Shown here in pieces: positions 1 through 9,307 of a DNA stretch of 59,634 nt. Location of the stretch: positions 1 to 59,634 of the forward strand of contig SGPL01000142.1 of the NCBI GenBank assembly GCA_004802705.1, in the 5' to 3' direction. The notes under the pieces were generated by a model that made no database searches, was not told where the DNA came from, and saw only the letters and a program-made list of their open reading frames with translations. The stretch is from Bondarzewia mesenterica (taxonomy: Eukaryota > Basidiomycota > Agaricomycetes > Russulales > Bondarzewiaceae). A program made the translations under genes and the position numbers. The number at the start of each line of letters is the position of its first letter. The first letter of the stretch is position 1.

Positions 1-1106
1 CGATAACTTCTTGATTACAGGGAAAGTATATCACAGAGCAGCCGTACGTTTTCTATAGTTTACTGACCATGCTTCGAATTCATGGTTGATTGCATGTCCG
101 AGCAGTATGACTTTCTGTCAAGTCGTGCTCGATGCGGATCTCATCAACTCTATTGACGATAATCCTTACAACCTTGACTGGTGGAAGCGTAAGGTGGACG
201 AGCATAAGAAAACGAACCCCAAGGACCCCATTCACATTCCCTTCCGGTATGTGTCCGTGTGTCGACTCTACTCAAATTAATCATGTAATCTCGTTCATTA
301 GGGATCCTGAACCGCAAGTTACGAGTCCCTTCACCGCAGAGCATCCCTGGCACACTCAGGTGAACCCTGTCATCTCTTGTGCCATCATGAATTACTCACC
401 ACCATTTCTCAGATCCACCGAGATGCTTTCTCTTATGGCGCAGTAGCTGAGAACATCGACACTCGGCTCATCGTCGATTTCCGCTTCTTTGGATATGTTG
501 AACCGCGCGAGCAAAATCAGCTTCTCTTCCAAGAGAGCTACGAGGACGCATACGGAATGCCACAACCTACATTCCACTTCCAGATGAGTGCAGACGATAG
601 AAGGAGGGCACGTAGTATGATGGACGAGTACGTATCTTGTTTTGAACCAGGCACGGATTATCTGCTAAAATGTATCACACCACCGTAGCATGTGCCGAGT
701 CGCATTGAAACTGGGCGGATATCTTCCTGGCTCAGAGCCCCAATTTATGACTCCAGGACTTGCACTTCATCTCGCTGGTACCGTTCGTGCAGGGTAAGTT
801 CGTATCCTTACACTCTGCTGTCGATGTCTTATGCTCTATATATAGGTTGGACAAAAAGGAGACGGTAGCGGACACATATAGCAAAGTGTGGGATTTCCCG
901 AACCTCTATGTTGGTGGTACGTTCTCACCTTACAGCACTTAACGTGGACGCACTGACGTTCCTTGAAATTCTGATTCCATGCAGGCAATGGTGTTATCCC
1001 CACTGGCTTTGGCGCTAACCCCACCTTGACCTCTCTTTGCTATGCAATTCGGGGCGCCGACAACATCATCCGTGAGCTCGAAGAAAGGAACTCTCTCAGC
1101 GGTTAA
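1..1106 (+). CDS. Pyranose 2-oxidase (GMC family), C-terminal part, 5' end outside window
   Basis: Flavoenzyme that oxidises glucose and other pyranoses at C2 and reduces O2 to H2O2; in fungi it feeds lignin peroxidases. Exons read from the sequence: to 246, 302-359, 413-627, 689-793, 846-916, 985-1106 (stop TAA 1104-1106). Joined, they give family landmarks in order: [68 protein letters not shown]. The catalytic His (in LHLAGT) and Asn (in GANPT) expected in this family are both present, 45 residues apart as in the Trametes enzyme as I recall it. The N-terminal FAD-binding half lies upstream of the window. The reading upstream of about 85 is unclear: a stop at 56-58 must fall in an intron or marks damage. 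Assignment is confident; the integrity of the whole gene cannot be judged. Confidence 0.9.
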
Positions 1107-1391
1107 CATGAAAGGTCATAGCAATAAGAGGCCTTCATAAGGGACTCTCAATTGTTTTGTATTCCAAAGGTTTCACTTCCCTTTTTCGAAAATCTGTTCG
1201 GTTTGCTCTGCAGCGTCGGTGATGCTTGTACGATATTCGTTGGGATATTTTGGCAATTGTACCTTGTGGTGGTGACTGAAATTTGACAGCGTTCCTTACA
1301 CCGGACACACACAGTCCAATTAATGAGATATACAAAAATGAACAAGTGCTGCAGCCTGTACTCCTACGCAGTACATTATAGTACCGCGAGT
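1107..1391. other. Intergenic, downstream of pyranose oxidase
   Basis: No gene recognised. Only short reading frames without family features are seen, and the stretch ends at a small hairpin. Confidence 0.5.
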
Positions 1392-1427
1392 CGAGGTTAG
1401 GATATTAAATATTCAAACCTAACCTCG
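1392..1427. repeat. Perfect 10-bp inverted repeat with AT-rich loop
   Basis: Arm CGAGGTTAGG (1392-1401) is followed by its exact reverse complement CCTAACCTCG (1418-1427), with a 16-bp AT-rich loop. It lies between the pyranose oxidase 3' end and the bHLH locus. It could be a hairpin/terminator-like structure, a palindromic binding site, or the scar of a small element. Function unknown. Confidence 0.6.
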
Positions 1428-1521
1428 CTGCGCGCGGCCCACGACTCCGAGCCGATGTCGGAAAGAATTCCTTTTTACTTTGCACTTTTGCTTGCACTTG
1501 ACCTACTTACTTGACGTCCAA

Positions 1522-2534
1522 ATGGAGAGCCCCCCCGACTACGACCACGACCACCCCAAGAGCTTCGACTTCATGTACGACTCTCTCTCGGGTCTCGATT
1601 ACCTCCAATGCCCCGACAACAAATTTTGAATCTTTCCAGTAATGACTACTCATGCATCGGCTCTTCCTATACCACCGGCTTCCCCGCTCGCTCCTTCAAC
1701 CCGACTCACAGCATTCACCGTGCTGTGCTCTCAACCTCAGTGCTGGCGAGATGTCCCCCAACAGCATGTAGTCGGCCCGCACCAACCGTTACAGCTGCCC
1801 TCACTCCCCATCGCTCGCTACCATTCCCCTCTCTCATCGCTAAAACCCCAAGGGCGTTTCTGTGCCTGCGCGGTCGATCACTGCGTGGTCGATCACTACC
1901 CATGAGTGAAGTGCCGCGCGGGCAAGCACTTCTCGGAGACGAAGACAATTTCCAGCCTGCGCAGAACACCAACACGAATAAAGTGTGAGGGGTGCTTCCT
2001 CATCGATACCGCCCGAACTGTTGTCTGATGGCTATTTTCATTTATTCCGTTAGTCGTCTGGAGGGATTTCGTCGTCAGCGCATCGAGTCGGAACAGAGGA
2101 GGCGCAACGAGCTCAGGGACGGGTATCGCCGTCTCAAAGACGTCCTTCAGGTTTCCGACCAGAAGCCGAGCAATATGTCGTTGTTGGACCGGAGTGAACT
2201 CATCTCCTCTTCTTAATCATTGTTGTCCCGGAGACTCATCGATTCCTTCGCAGCTACCACCCATGTCAAGTATTTGGAGATGACCCGACAGCAGTTGCAG
2301 ACGAGACTTCAGCAAGCTGAGAACGAGACCCAGCGGCTTCGTCAGGTCAACGAGGCCCTGATGCTTGGTACTGCCGAACAACACCATTTTTCCCTGCCGC
2401 GGTTCAGCAGCAGGCCCCAGCTAGCTTCTGATCGCTCCTCGATTTTAGAGGCCCGCGCGCGACTGGCAACATTGGCCCGCTCTGTGGTCTCTTACGAAAA
2501 TGCGGACCTATGCCCCCGCCGATGTGATGATTGA
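1522..2534 (+). pseudogene. bHLH transcription factor-like gene, probably decayed
   Basis: A basic helix-loop-helix domain is readable from about 2065 to 2330. The basic region and helix 1 contain RRQRIESEQRRRNELRDGYR, with the E..RR pattern that reads E-box DNA. Helix 2 (THVKYLEMT) and a leucine/glutamine-rich coiled extension follow. An intron (about 2191-2253) separates the loop from helix 2 and splices cleanly: LLDR joins TTTHVKYLE. The likely start is ATG 1522 (MESPPDYDHDHP), but that frame stops at 1627-1629. Similar low-complexity Ser/Pro-rich sequence continues in other frames (1608-1988), so at least two frameshifts or unrecognised introns precede the domain. A 15-bp in-frame tandem duplication (RGRSL twice) lies near 1868-1897. 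The C-terminus stops at 2532-2534. Either a multi-intron gene that I cannot splice by eye, or (my preference) a decaying copy. Confidence 0.6.
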
Positions 2535-3140
2535 TGAGATTGATGACTTGCTCGGACTGCAGGGCGATGTTTTATTACCTCCCGCCTATCCCCCGTTCTC
2601 TCCTTCCTGCATCACATTCTTGGTGATATTCATCCCGGGACGGGCTACGCTTACTGTGCATTTGGCGACGCGCCCTTCATTTTATTCCTTGGAAGTCCTG
2701 TTCTTCACGGCCGAGCCGTACTACATCGTCGGTCCGCGTCCAACGCAATAGTGGACTCGCGGTCGCATCGCTTTCTGGAACGCCGACACCCCCTTCCCAC
2801 CCTTGTCGAGGACGACAGACCGACGACATGAAGACGAGCACTGACGACGAGGTAGTACGCGACATGACACCGAGGCAAGACCTGTTCGCATGCCAGGCTT
2901 GAGGCTGCCGCTCCTGCGTGAGCCTTGGCGCGCTTGGCCCGCAAGCGACATGGCCGCACATCGCTGTCTTCTTTCATGCACCCCGTCTCACGTCCCCCCT
3001 CTGTCCCCATCCAAGTCCCACTGTCTGCGCAAGCCCCTCTCCCGAACTCTTCGTTGACATGTCGCACCGTCTCCTTCTGCGCGCCAACAGACTGGCATCA
3101 TGTTTGTTCGTCACGACTGTCCCGACATCCTCCGCATTCA
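2535..3140. other. Unassigned sequence between bHLH and FAS relics
   Basis: GC-rich with overlapping open frames on both strands, none showing a family motif or a coherent gene. It probably consists of decayed flanks of the two neighbouring relics. Confidence 0.4.
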
Positions 3141-3489
3141 CGCCTGGCGACGAGCTCTCAGTCAAATCAAGTGCGTCGGTATGCGAGGCGGCAATATGGT
3201 CATCAAGGTCGCAACGTCCAACCAGCGTGGCGAAAAGGTTTTCCAGGGCATGGCGGAGGTCGCACAACCTTACACTGTTTACGTCTTCACTGGTCAAGGT
3301 TCGCAGGAGCCGGGAACGGGCATGTGTACAACATTTCACCCGCGCTGTCCGTGCTTCTGGGAAGGGGCCGATTTGTACCTGCTCGCCGTACATGGGTTTT
3401 CCATCGTCGAGATCGTTCAGGACCAACAATGGGAGGGCGAGGACTTCCGATCCTGCCAATGGATGTTTTTTAACATGAACACAAGTTGA
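3141..3489 (+). pseudogene. Fatty acid synthase fragment (entry to malonyl/palmitoyl-transferase domain)
   Basis: A short piece of a fungal type I fatty acid synthase. The segment TPGDELSVK, then VGMRGGNMVIKV, NQRGEKVFQG, AEVAQPYTVYVFTGQGSQEP and LLAVHGFSIVEIVQD matches the stretch leading into the malonyl/palmitoyl transferase domain, with its FTGQGSQE motif. A missing base near 3162-3170 throws PGDELSVK out of frame with the following VGMRGG. A second frame change near 3325-3350 separates the FTGQGSQEP frame from a decayed version of the next conserved segment. The fragment covers about 110 residues of a protein of thousands and ends in unrelated sequence after ~3460. It cannot encode a working enzyme and is most likely a duplicated fragment. 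No introns are visible within it. Confidence 0.8.
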
Positions 3490-3991
3490 ATTACTCCGTA
3501 GACAGCTGCTTCCAGGAGAAGATGCGCGCCAGGCACCCGAGATTCCTAGAGCGTCAGGTGGGCAGGCCATCCCGTCATGTCAAAACGACGAGCGCGGTGG
3601 CGGTGTAGTGAAGGGAGCGATTCGTCATGCTATAACGATGAGCGTCAGAGGGACGAAAGACGAGCGCTCCTCGTGTTGAAACATGAATAAATATATTTTT
3701 TCTTTTCCTCTCGAGCCATGCCATGCGCTGTAGATCACTTCTCAGGCGAGTCATTGATTTACAACACCAATGGCGAGCTCACACACAGGCATGCTGGGTA
3801 CGGCCACCGTCAACGAGATGCGATTGCTTTCTGGTTTGATATTGTGATCAAATACCGGCGGCGCTCTACATCCTATACACATCATCATGTGGATCGTAAC
3901 CGCCCACTAGCCAAGGCGCGTCTCATAATTTAAAAGTCTCCATCGCTTGACTGTCTCTTGACGTCGAGCATCCCTCGCCAGACCCTCATCA
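3490..3991. other. Intergenic, upstream of the flavin oxidase
   Basis: No gene. The last 80 bases hold an AT-rich TTTAAAAG stretch near 3930-3937, about 55-60 bases before the flavin oxidase start, which could serve as its TATA-like element. The rest is simple, AGCG-rich sequence. Confidence 0.4.
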
Positions 3992-5920
3992 ATGCTCTTC
4001 TCGCACATCGAAACCGCTTTTTTACTTCTGGCGACGCTCTCTGCCGCTCAAGACCTGACCAGCTGGAGCCTCAAAGACACATTGGCGGATGAAGGCGTGT
4101 ACGCGCTCTTTCCGGACGACGCTGAATACGTGAATGCCAGCCTAGCTTGTGAGTCATATCAAAATGTTCAAAAGTATTCAAGTGACTCAGACTCAGTTTT
4201 CTGGTCAGACAATCGCAGATACACCCTTTCCCCGGTCGCGATAGCGTACCCCACTGAAGAAGAGCAAGTGTCCAAAGTCGTAAAAGCGGGCGCAGAACGG
4301 GATCTACGCGTCGTTGCCCGTAGTGGTGGAGTGCGTGGCATATTGGCTCATTGTTCCAGATACATATTCATCATTGGCGACTTGACTTCTTGGTGTATGT
4401 AGCACAGCTACATCGCTTCCGGCCTTGGCGGCAGAAATGGGTCCCTCGTCATTGACATGAGCATGATGAAGGACCTGAGTTTCGACGCAGAGTCTGGGAA
4501 CGTCATGATAGAGCCCGGATTAAGATTGGGAGACATCTCTTTGGCACTGAATAGCGAAGAAAGAGCGTTGCCGCACGGAAGATGTACTTTCATAGGGATT
4601 GGCGGACATGCAGGTGAGTTTCTTCTTGTTGGCACTTCATATGGGAGTTAATTGTATGTTGCAGGCCATGGAGGATTCGGCATGAGTTCTCGAATGTGGG
4701 GGTTGACTTTGGATCGCATGATATCCGTGAACGTTGTCTTAGCAAACGGTAGCATTGCGACCGCGTCCAAGGACGTCAATACAGAATTGTTCTGGGTGCG
4801 TAGATTGGCGCTATATTGTCTCATGTCTGTTCAATTCCTGTTTATCCCTAGGCTATCCGCGGTGCTGCATCATCATTTGGGATCGTCACCTCCTACATAT
4901 TCCAGACGCTGCCGGCGCCCGCGTCCGCAGCTGCATTCGTCTATACTTGGGAGCTTGACATTGTCGACGCAGCACACGCACTTTACGCTTTCCAGACGTT
5001 TGTCGAGAGCGGAATCACAGCGGAATTTGGCGGCGAATTGTACCTCACGCGAGGATCCTCGGCTGGTTCCATTACCGTCAGGTTCTTGGGGGGATATTAT
5101 GGCCCCTTGGACTCTTTCAACGCAACTCTCGCACCCTATCTCGACGAGCTTCCAGCTCCATTGACGATAAACGTAACTGCGGGATCATGGTTAACGGCCC
5201 TCGAAGCTGACGATTATGGCCCTTTAAATACCACCAGTGACCCTACCTTTGTCGACCACGACACATTCTATGCCAAATCACTCATGACGCCCGAGGATTC
5301 GCCCATGTCACAGGCAGCCATTACCGCTCTCATGACTTACTTGGCCAACAATGGATCTGCGACAGATTTAGTGCGTTTTCCTGCACCTTTTTTCGAAGGC
5401 GAGCTAGCAGAGGCGCTGATCATGTCTACTCTGACAGAACTGGTTCGTCGAGATCGAACTGTACGGCGGGAGCAACTCTGCAATTAATGCAGTGCCACTC
5501 AATGACACTGCGTTTGCGCGGAGAAGCTCTCTCTTCAACATGCAACTCTATGCATCTGCACCGAATTTTATGCCTCCTTATCCGGATGAGGGCTTCTCGT
5601 TCCTAGATGGGATTGCCACGAGTATCTTGTCTAACAGTCCGGCCGATTGGGATTATGGGTAGGCGTATTTTGGCAAAGGCTTTTTTTTTTGTGAAGCCGG
5701 CTGACACCATAAGCAGCGCCTACCTCAATTATCCAGACGATCGGCTGTCGGACTGTAAGTTTCTACCTCACCTATGGAAAAAAATCATTCGCTAAATGTC
5801 ACGTGTTGAAATGCAGGGCAAATGATGTACTACGGAGGTCATTATGACCGTTTGAGAGATCTGAAGCGCTCCGTTGATCCCATGGATGTGTTCGATTTTC
5901 CCATTTCGATCGAAGAGTAA
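3992..5920 (+). CDS. Secreted FAD-linked oxidase (berberine-bridge-enzyme-like, AA7)
   Basis: Predicted extracellular flavoenzyme oxidising oligosaccharides or related alcohols with release of H2O2; the substrate cannot be read from sequence. Eight exons fit with GT..AG introns: 3992-4148, 4209-4330, 4403-4613, 4665-4795, 4852-5370, 5438-5658, 5717-5754, 5817-5920. They sum to 1503 nt, exactly 500 codons plus stop. Residues 1-19 form a signal peptide (MLFSHIETAFLLLATLSAA). The FAD-binding PCMH domain carries ARSGGHSY and GRCTFIGIGGHAGHGG, the His and Cys expected for bicovalent FAD. The BBE C-terminal motif appears as YLNYPDDRLSDWQMMYYGGHYDRL, with an intron at the W codon. DPMDVFDFPISI closes the protein. 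The frame looks intact throughout. With the nearby pyranose oxidase it makes two H2O2-producing sugar-oxidase-type genes within 6 kb. Confidence 0.93.
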
Positions 5921-6106
5921 AATTCTGTAAAGCACAAGTGAACGATTCATGCCCATGCCTAACTATCTGACTCCCCGAATGGGGGCGTCAGCACTTCTTA
6001 TCACTTATGTTCATCTGAGGCGTAAGCCTGGCTTCCGACATGCCACATCGAACTACAACACCTCCCATATTGGGCGGTATCACTCGCTTCGCAGCATCGT
6101 CCTTCA
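5921..6106. other. Short intergenic spacer
   Basis: Convergent spacer between the flavin oxidase and the dehydrogenase relic. No feature seen. Confidence 0.5.
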
Positions 6107-6520
6107 ATCTCCCAAGTCAAACCGTATGTATTTCGCATTGTTCACCACGACATGCAGACGACGGAAGTACTCTTCTGTCCTCTTGAATGCCTCGGATATT
6201 CCTTGAAGCATCGTGACGTCGAAGCGGAGGACGAGAAACTGCTCAGGCGGATACCTCGCCTGCAGATCCACAAGAATGGATGGATTGGGCTGGGTCGCGA
6301 CGACTCGCTCGGATTTTTCGAGAACCGTGGTGAGGATAGCGTTTTCTAGGCCTTGCGAGGAGCCGGCGACTGAGATCAAAGTTAGCAGGACACATGAATT
6401 GTGAGAGCATAGGATGGACTCATTGAACCATACGCGTGAGTCCCGCATCAGCGCCTTTTCGTACTGTTCAAGTTGTTCATTCGCCGTTCCCGACGCAAAT
6501 CGTTTATACTGGGGGGGCAT
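6107..6520 (-). pseudogene. Short-chain dehydrogenase/reductase fragment (N-terminal Rossmann part)
   Basis: On the minus strand a segment reads AGSSQGLENAI, ERVVATQPNP, FLVLRFDVT and HVVVNNAK. These are the glycine-rich NAD(P)-binding turn, the Asp after beta-3 and the NNAG-like strand of classical SDRs. The sequence then stops: no catalytic Ser-Tyr-Lys region follows at lower coordinates. The glycine motif is itself altered (GLENAI where GLGxAI is usual), and NNAG has become NNAK. A preceding exon ending VWF is recognisable at about 6420-6437, but no normal GT donor follows it. About 85 residues survive of a ~280-residue family. It is a truncated relic. Confidence 0.75.
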
Positions 6521-7056
6521 TGGACCAACACTGGACCGATTATCCAGCGTGTTCCCAAGGTACTATGATGCTTTGCATTCACTGCAGTGAAGTCGTTGCC
6601 GACGACCGAAGCTCTAAGTCCTTTGCTTCGATCTACATCTGCGAATTCGGGATTAGGGGGAAAGTCAATTACGCGGCGCTGCTTGTTCTTCGTGGCGGCG
6701 CGGAACCGTGGATTCGAGGTCGAGGTCGATGTTTCCCATTCTGCATTATGGCTCGTGCCCCGAATCTAAGGTTAGGTCCGAAAAGCGGGACTGAAAACGA
6801 ATCTCCTCAAAACTTGACCAATTGCAATATTTCGAGCTTTTCCAAGGAAATCTTTGCTCTTCCTGTGGGGCAATTGTAGTCTATGCGATGAGTTACAGTC
6901 GTTCTTGTATGCCGTAGTCCATGTTCATGCTTCCTTTCTCAGCACAGATGCTGCCTCCTTCCCCTGCGCCCGATCCACCTCCACCTCGGGGATAATACTA
7001 CCCCAGACCAAGCCACAATCAGCCCACGCCCTTCACACACAAATGGATTCAAAAAC
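6521..7056. other. Intergenic between SDR relic and shikimate-dehydrogenase-like gene
   Basis: No recognisable gene; only chance reading frames. The 3' untranslated region of the minus-strand gene at 7057 should lie here. Confidence 0.45.
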
Positions 7057-8353
7057 TCACTCAGACATATTAATCGCCAGCTCCCTCGCGGCGGCTTCGA
7101 TCTCCGGCCCCAATATCGACGGGTCGCTGCCCACTTGCACGCTCGTGTCCCCGCGCGCCCACATCCGTTGTTGGGCGTATCCTTGCTCGATCATCGCCTG
7201 CACGCCGTCAATTGGCTCCCACCCATGCGCGGCGGCGATGCGCAGCTACAGTTTGATTGTCGAGACGTCCAATTCCCGCGCATTATCATAGAGAATGAAG
7301 ATAGGACGGGGCTTACCATTGGTGTGTTCCGCGGCTTATACGCCATCTCCAGGAACAGTCGTTTTGTAGGGATCGGGATAAGATCTGTGCCGTCCTCCGT
7401 ACTGTATTCCGGCTCCCCTGGGTTGTAGGGGATGGAGAGGATCGAGGACGCGGTTGTGTAAACCATCCTCTCCTCCTTTGTGACCGGAGCGAGTGCAGGA
7501 ATGGCGCCGACTATCATGAGGATCCGCGGGGAGGTCGGTTGCGCGAGGAGCGATTCAACTTGATCTGGGTGGTTCAGATGGACAAGCGAGCCCCGGGAGA
7601 CTAGGTGCGGAAAGGCTTGTTGTACTGTGGAGAGAAACGGCGAAATTGCCTTGAGTACAGTGTTCAGAGTTCAAACGGCGCCAAGATGCTTTGTGCTCAC
7701 CCGCTTCCACCTCCCCTTTATCGCGATTGACCAAATAAATTGGGTGCAACCCAAACATCGACAAGGCATACACGGCACTCCGCGTCGTCGCCCCTCCGCC
7801 AATGACCACACCCGCTCCGCCTAGTCCCTGGGGATAGCGGGCCTTGGATGTGATGGTGAGTGAGGGGTGTTGGAGTCGGAGAGATCGAAGAAGGGCGTTA
7901 TGCACGCCAAGGATATCCGTGTTGGTGCCGACTAGTTTGAATTTAGTTGGAGAGGACGAAGAGGGAACTTTGACGATGGTGTTAACGGTGCCAGTCTCCC
8001 GCGATTCGGGCGAGATCTCGTCAAGGTAGGGAATGATGGTGCCTTTGATTGGCATCGTGACACTGCCCAAACATTGCGCGTACATTCGCACATGGTCAGC
8101 GGAGTGTACCGATTTTCACAGAGAAATCACACTGTACTCACCTACACCCACCAAACGTGTCACTCCTCAAAATCTCAAGCATCTCGGAAATGACTTTGCT
8201 CGTCGAAAAGGACCCATAATGCTTACCCTCGCCCAGCCGACTGAAGACGAGGTTGTGGAACGCGGGGCTGGCAGAGTGCGCGATTGGGTAACCGTACAAA
8301 CCGAGGTTCTTCCCTGGCTTGTTTAGCACTGGGTTGCCATTGTTGGTGGACAT
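7057..8353 (-). CDS. Shikimate/quinate dehydrogenase-like protein (AroE fold)
   Basis: Likely NAD(P)-dependent shikimate/quinate-type oxidoreductase, separate from the pentafunctional AROM. The start ATG is at 8353-8351; upstream in-frame codons lack another ATG. Exons: 8353-8142, 8062-7711, 7649-7317, 7245-7057. They total 1086 nt (361 aa) if intron 2 uses a weak donor GAG|GTGGAA. The better-looking donor at 7700 would put exon 3 out of frame, so this junction is uncertain. N-terminal substrate domain: GLYGYPIAHSASPAFHN, SVTMPIKGTIIPYLDEIS with the catalytic Lys, GTVNTIV, GTNTDILGV with the catalytic Asp. NAD(P) domain: GGAGVVIGGGATTRSAVYAL and YLVNRD. The C-terminal part IDGVQAMIEQGYAQQRMW resembles the usual GxxMLxxQ helix. 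Neighbours give no pathway context. Confidence 0.88.
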
Positions 8354-9307
8354 GGTGGACACAGAGAGAGCGGAGGACGAGAGAGCTGTCCCGTCACCAA
8401 GGCGCGAACCGCATTTACACCGCTGGGCCCTTCTTCAGGATTTACCCAAGTTGACTCATTTTGGCACTATGCCAAACTCGTTCAGGATGTTGGTAAAATT
8501 TCCCAGGCGATCACGGTGCCAAATCAGCCGCTTTCAGCTCCGTGCCAATTTCGTTGACCTTTATCTCAGCTTCACACGTTCAGCATGATCGGACGGGTAG
8601 CAGACGCTCCTTCCATTTTTGGGATATCAGACCATAATAATTCAAAATATCAAATAATTCAAAAATGACTCATATTTCACAGAAAAACTACAGCAGATGC
8701 AAAACAACATTGGAGGGAATGGGATGGGTTCAGATAATAGTACAAAGGAGCCAGACAGCAGTGTTGATGAGGAAGAGGACAATTAGGCATACATGTCTGA
8801 TTATGTAAGTTGAACCACACACGGCTGCTGCGGCATGTGTTCGTTTTGGTGGGGTGTGCCACAACCTGCCACCCTCGCTCATTTTCTGAACACCTTACGC
8901 ATCTATAGTTTTCTTACTGCATATCTTTTTTCTAGAATAATTTACATATGTATAATTTGATTGTTCAAATTTTTTCCCATTTTGAAGTGGAAGAAAATAT
9001 TCTAGCCTGCTCACAAATTTGGGTGTTCGTTTTGACGGTCCTATACTGTATGACTTCAATATTGTAGCACAACTTGAACGCTTGACTTCCGCCTTTCGTG
9101 AGTTGATTGATTTCAGCAGATCGCCTTTTAAGCACTCGTGAATTGTCCGACTCCCTGGTTTCTCTCTGTGAGAGGCAAAGTCTAACAGACAACAGCTCAA
9201 CGGCCACTCACATTTGGTTAGTCGTGTCGTGGCAAACAGTCGTATTGTAAGGTGAAGCACAACACCAAGTTGAGTCTGTCTAATCCATCGATGCTCGTAA
9301 AAAGTCG
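8354..9307. other. Intergenic, AT-rich
   Basis: About 950 bp upstream of the shikimate-dehydrogenase-like gene and downstream of the ABC transporter. The region 8580-9060 is AT-rich. I see no gene, RNA or clear repeat. Confidence 0.5.

Noticed and set aside
767..793. Apparent loss of the catalytic His of pyranose oxidase (GTVRAG where Trametes has GTHRMG)
   Set aside because: Counting back 45 residues from the conserved Asn in GANPT places the catalytic His at LHLAGT, which is present. The changed position is not the catalytic one.
2705..3570. Long overlapping open frames on both strands (e.g. minus 2974-3570)
   Set aside because: The plus-strand FAS homology explains the conserved part; the others are shadows in GC-rich DNA without family motifs.
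5370..5440. Frameshift in the flavin oxidase before FVEIELYGG
   Set aside because: A GT..AG intron (5371-5437) restores the frame, and all exons together sum to exactly 501 codons including the stop.
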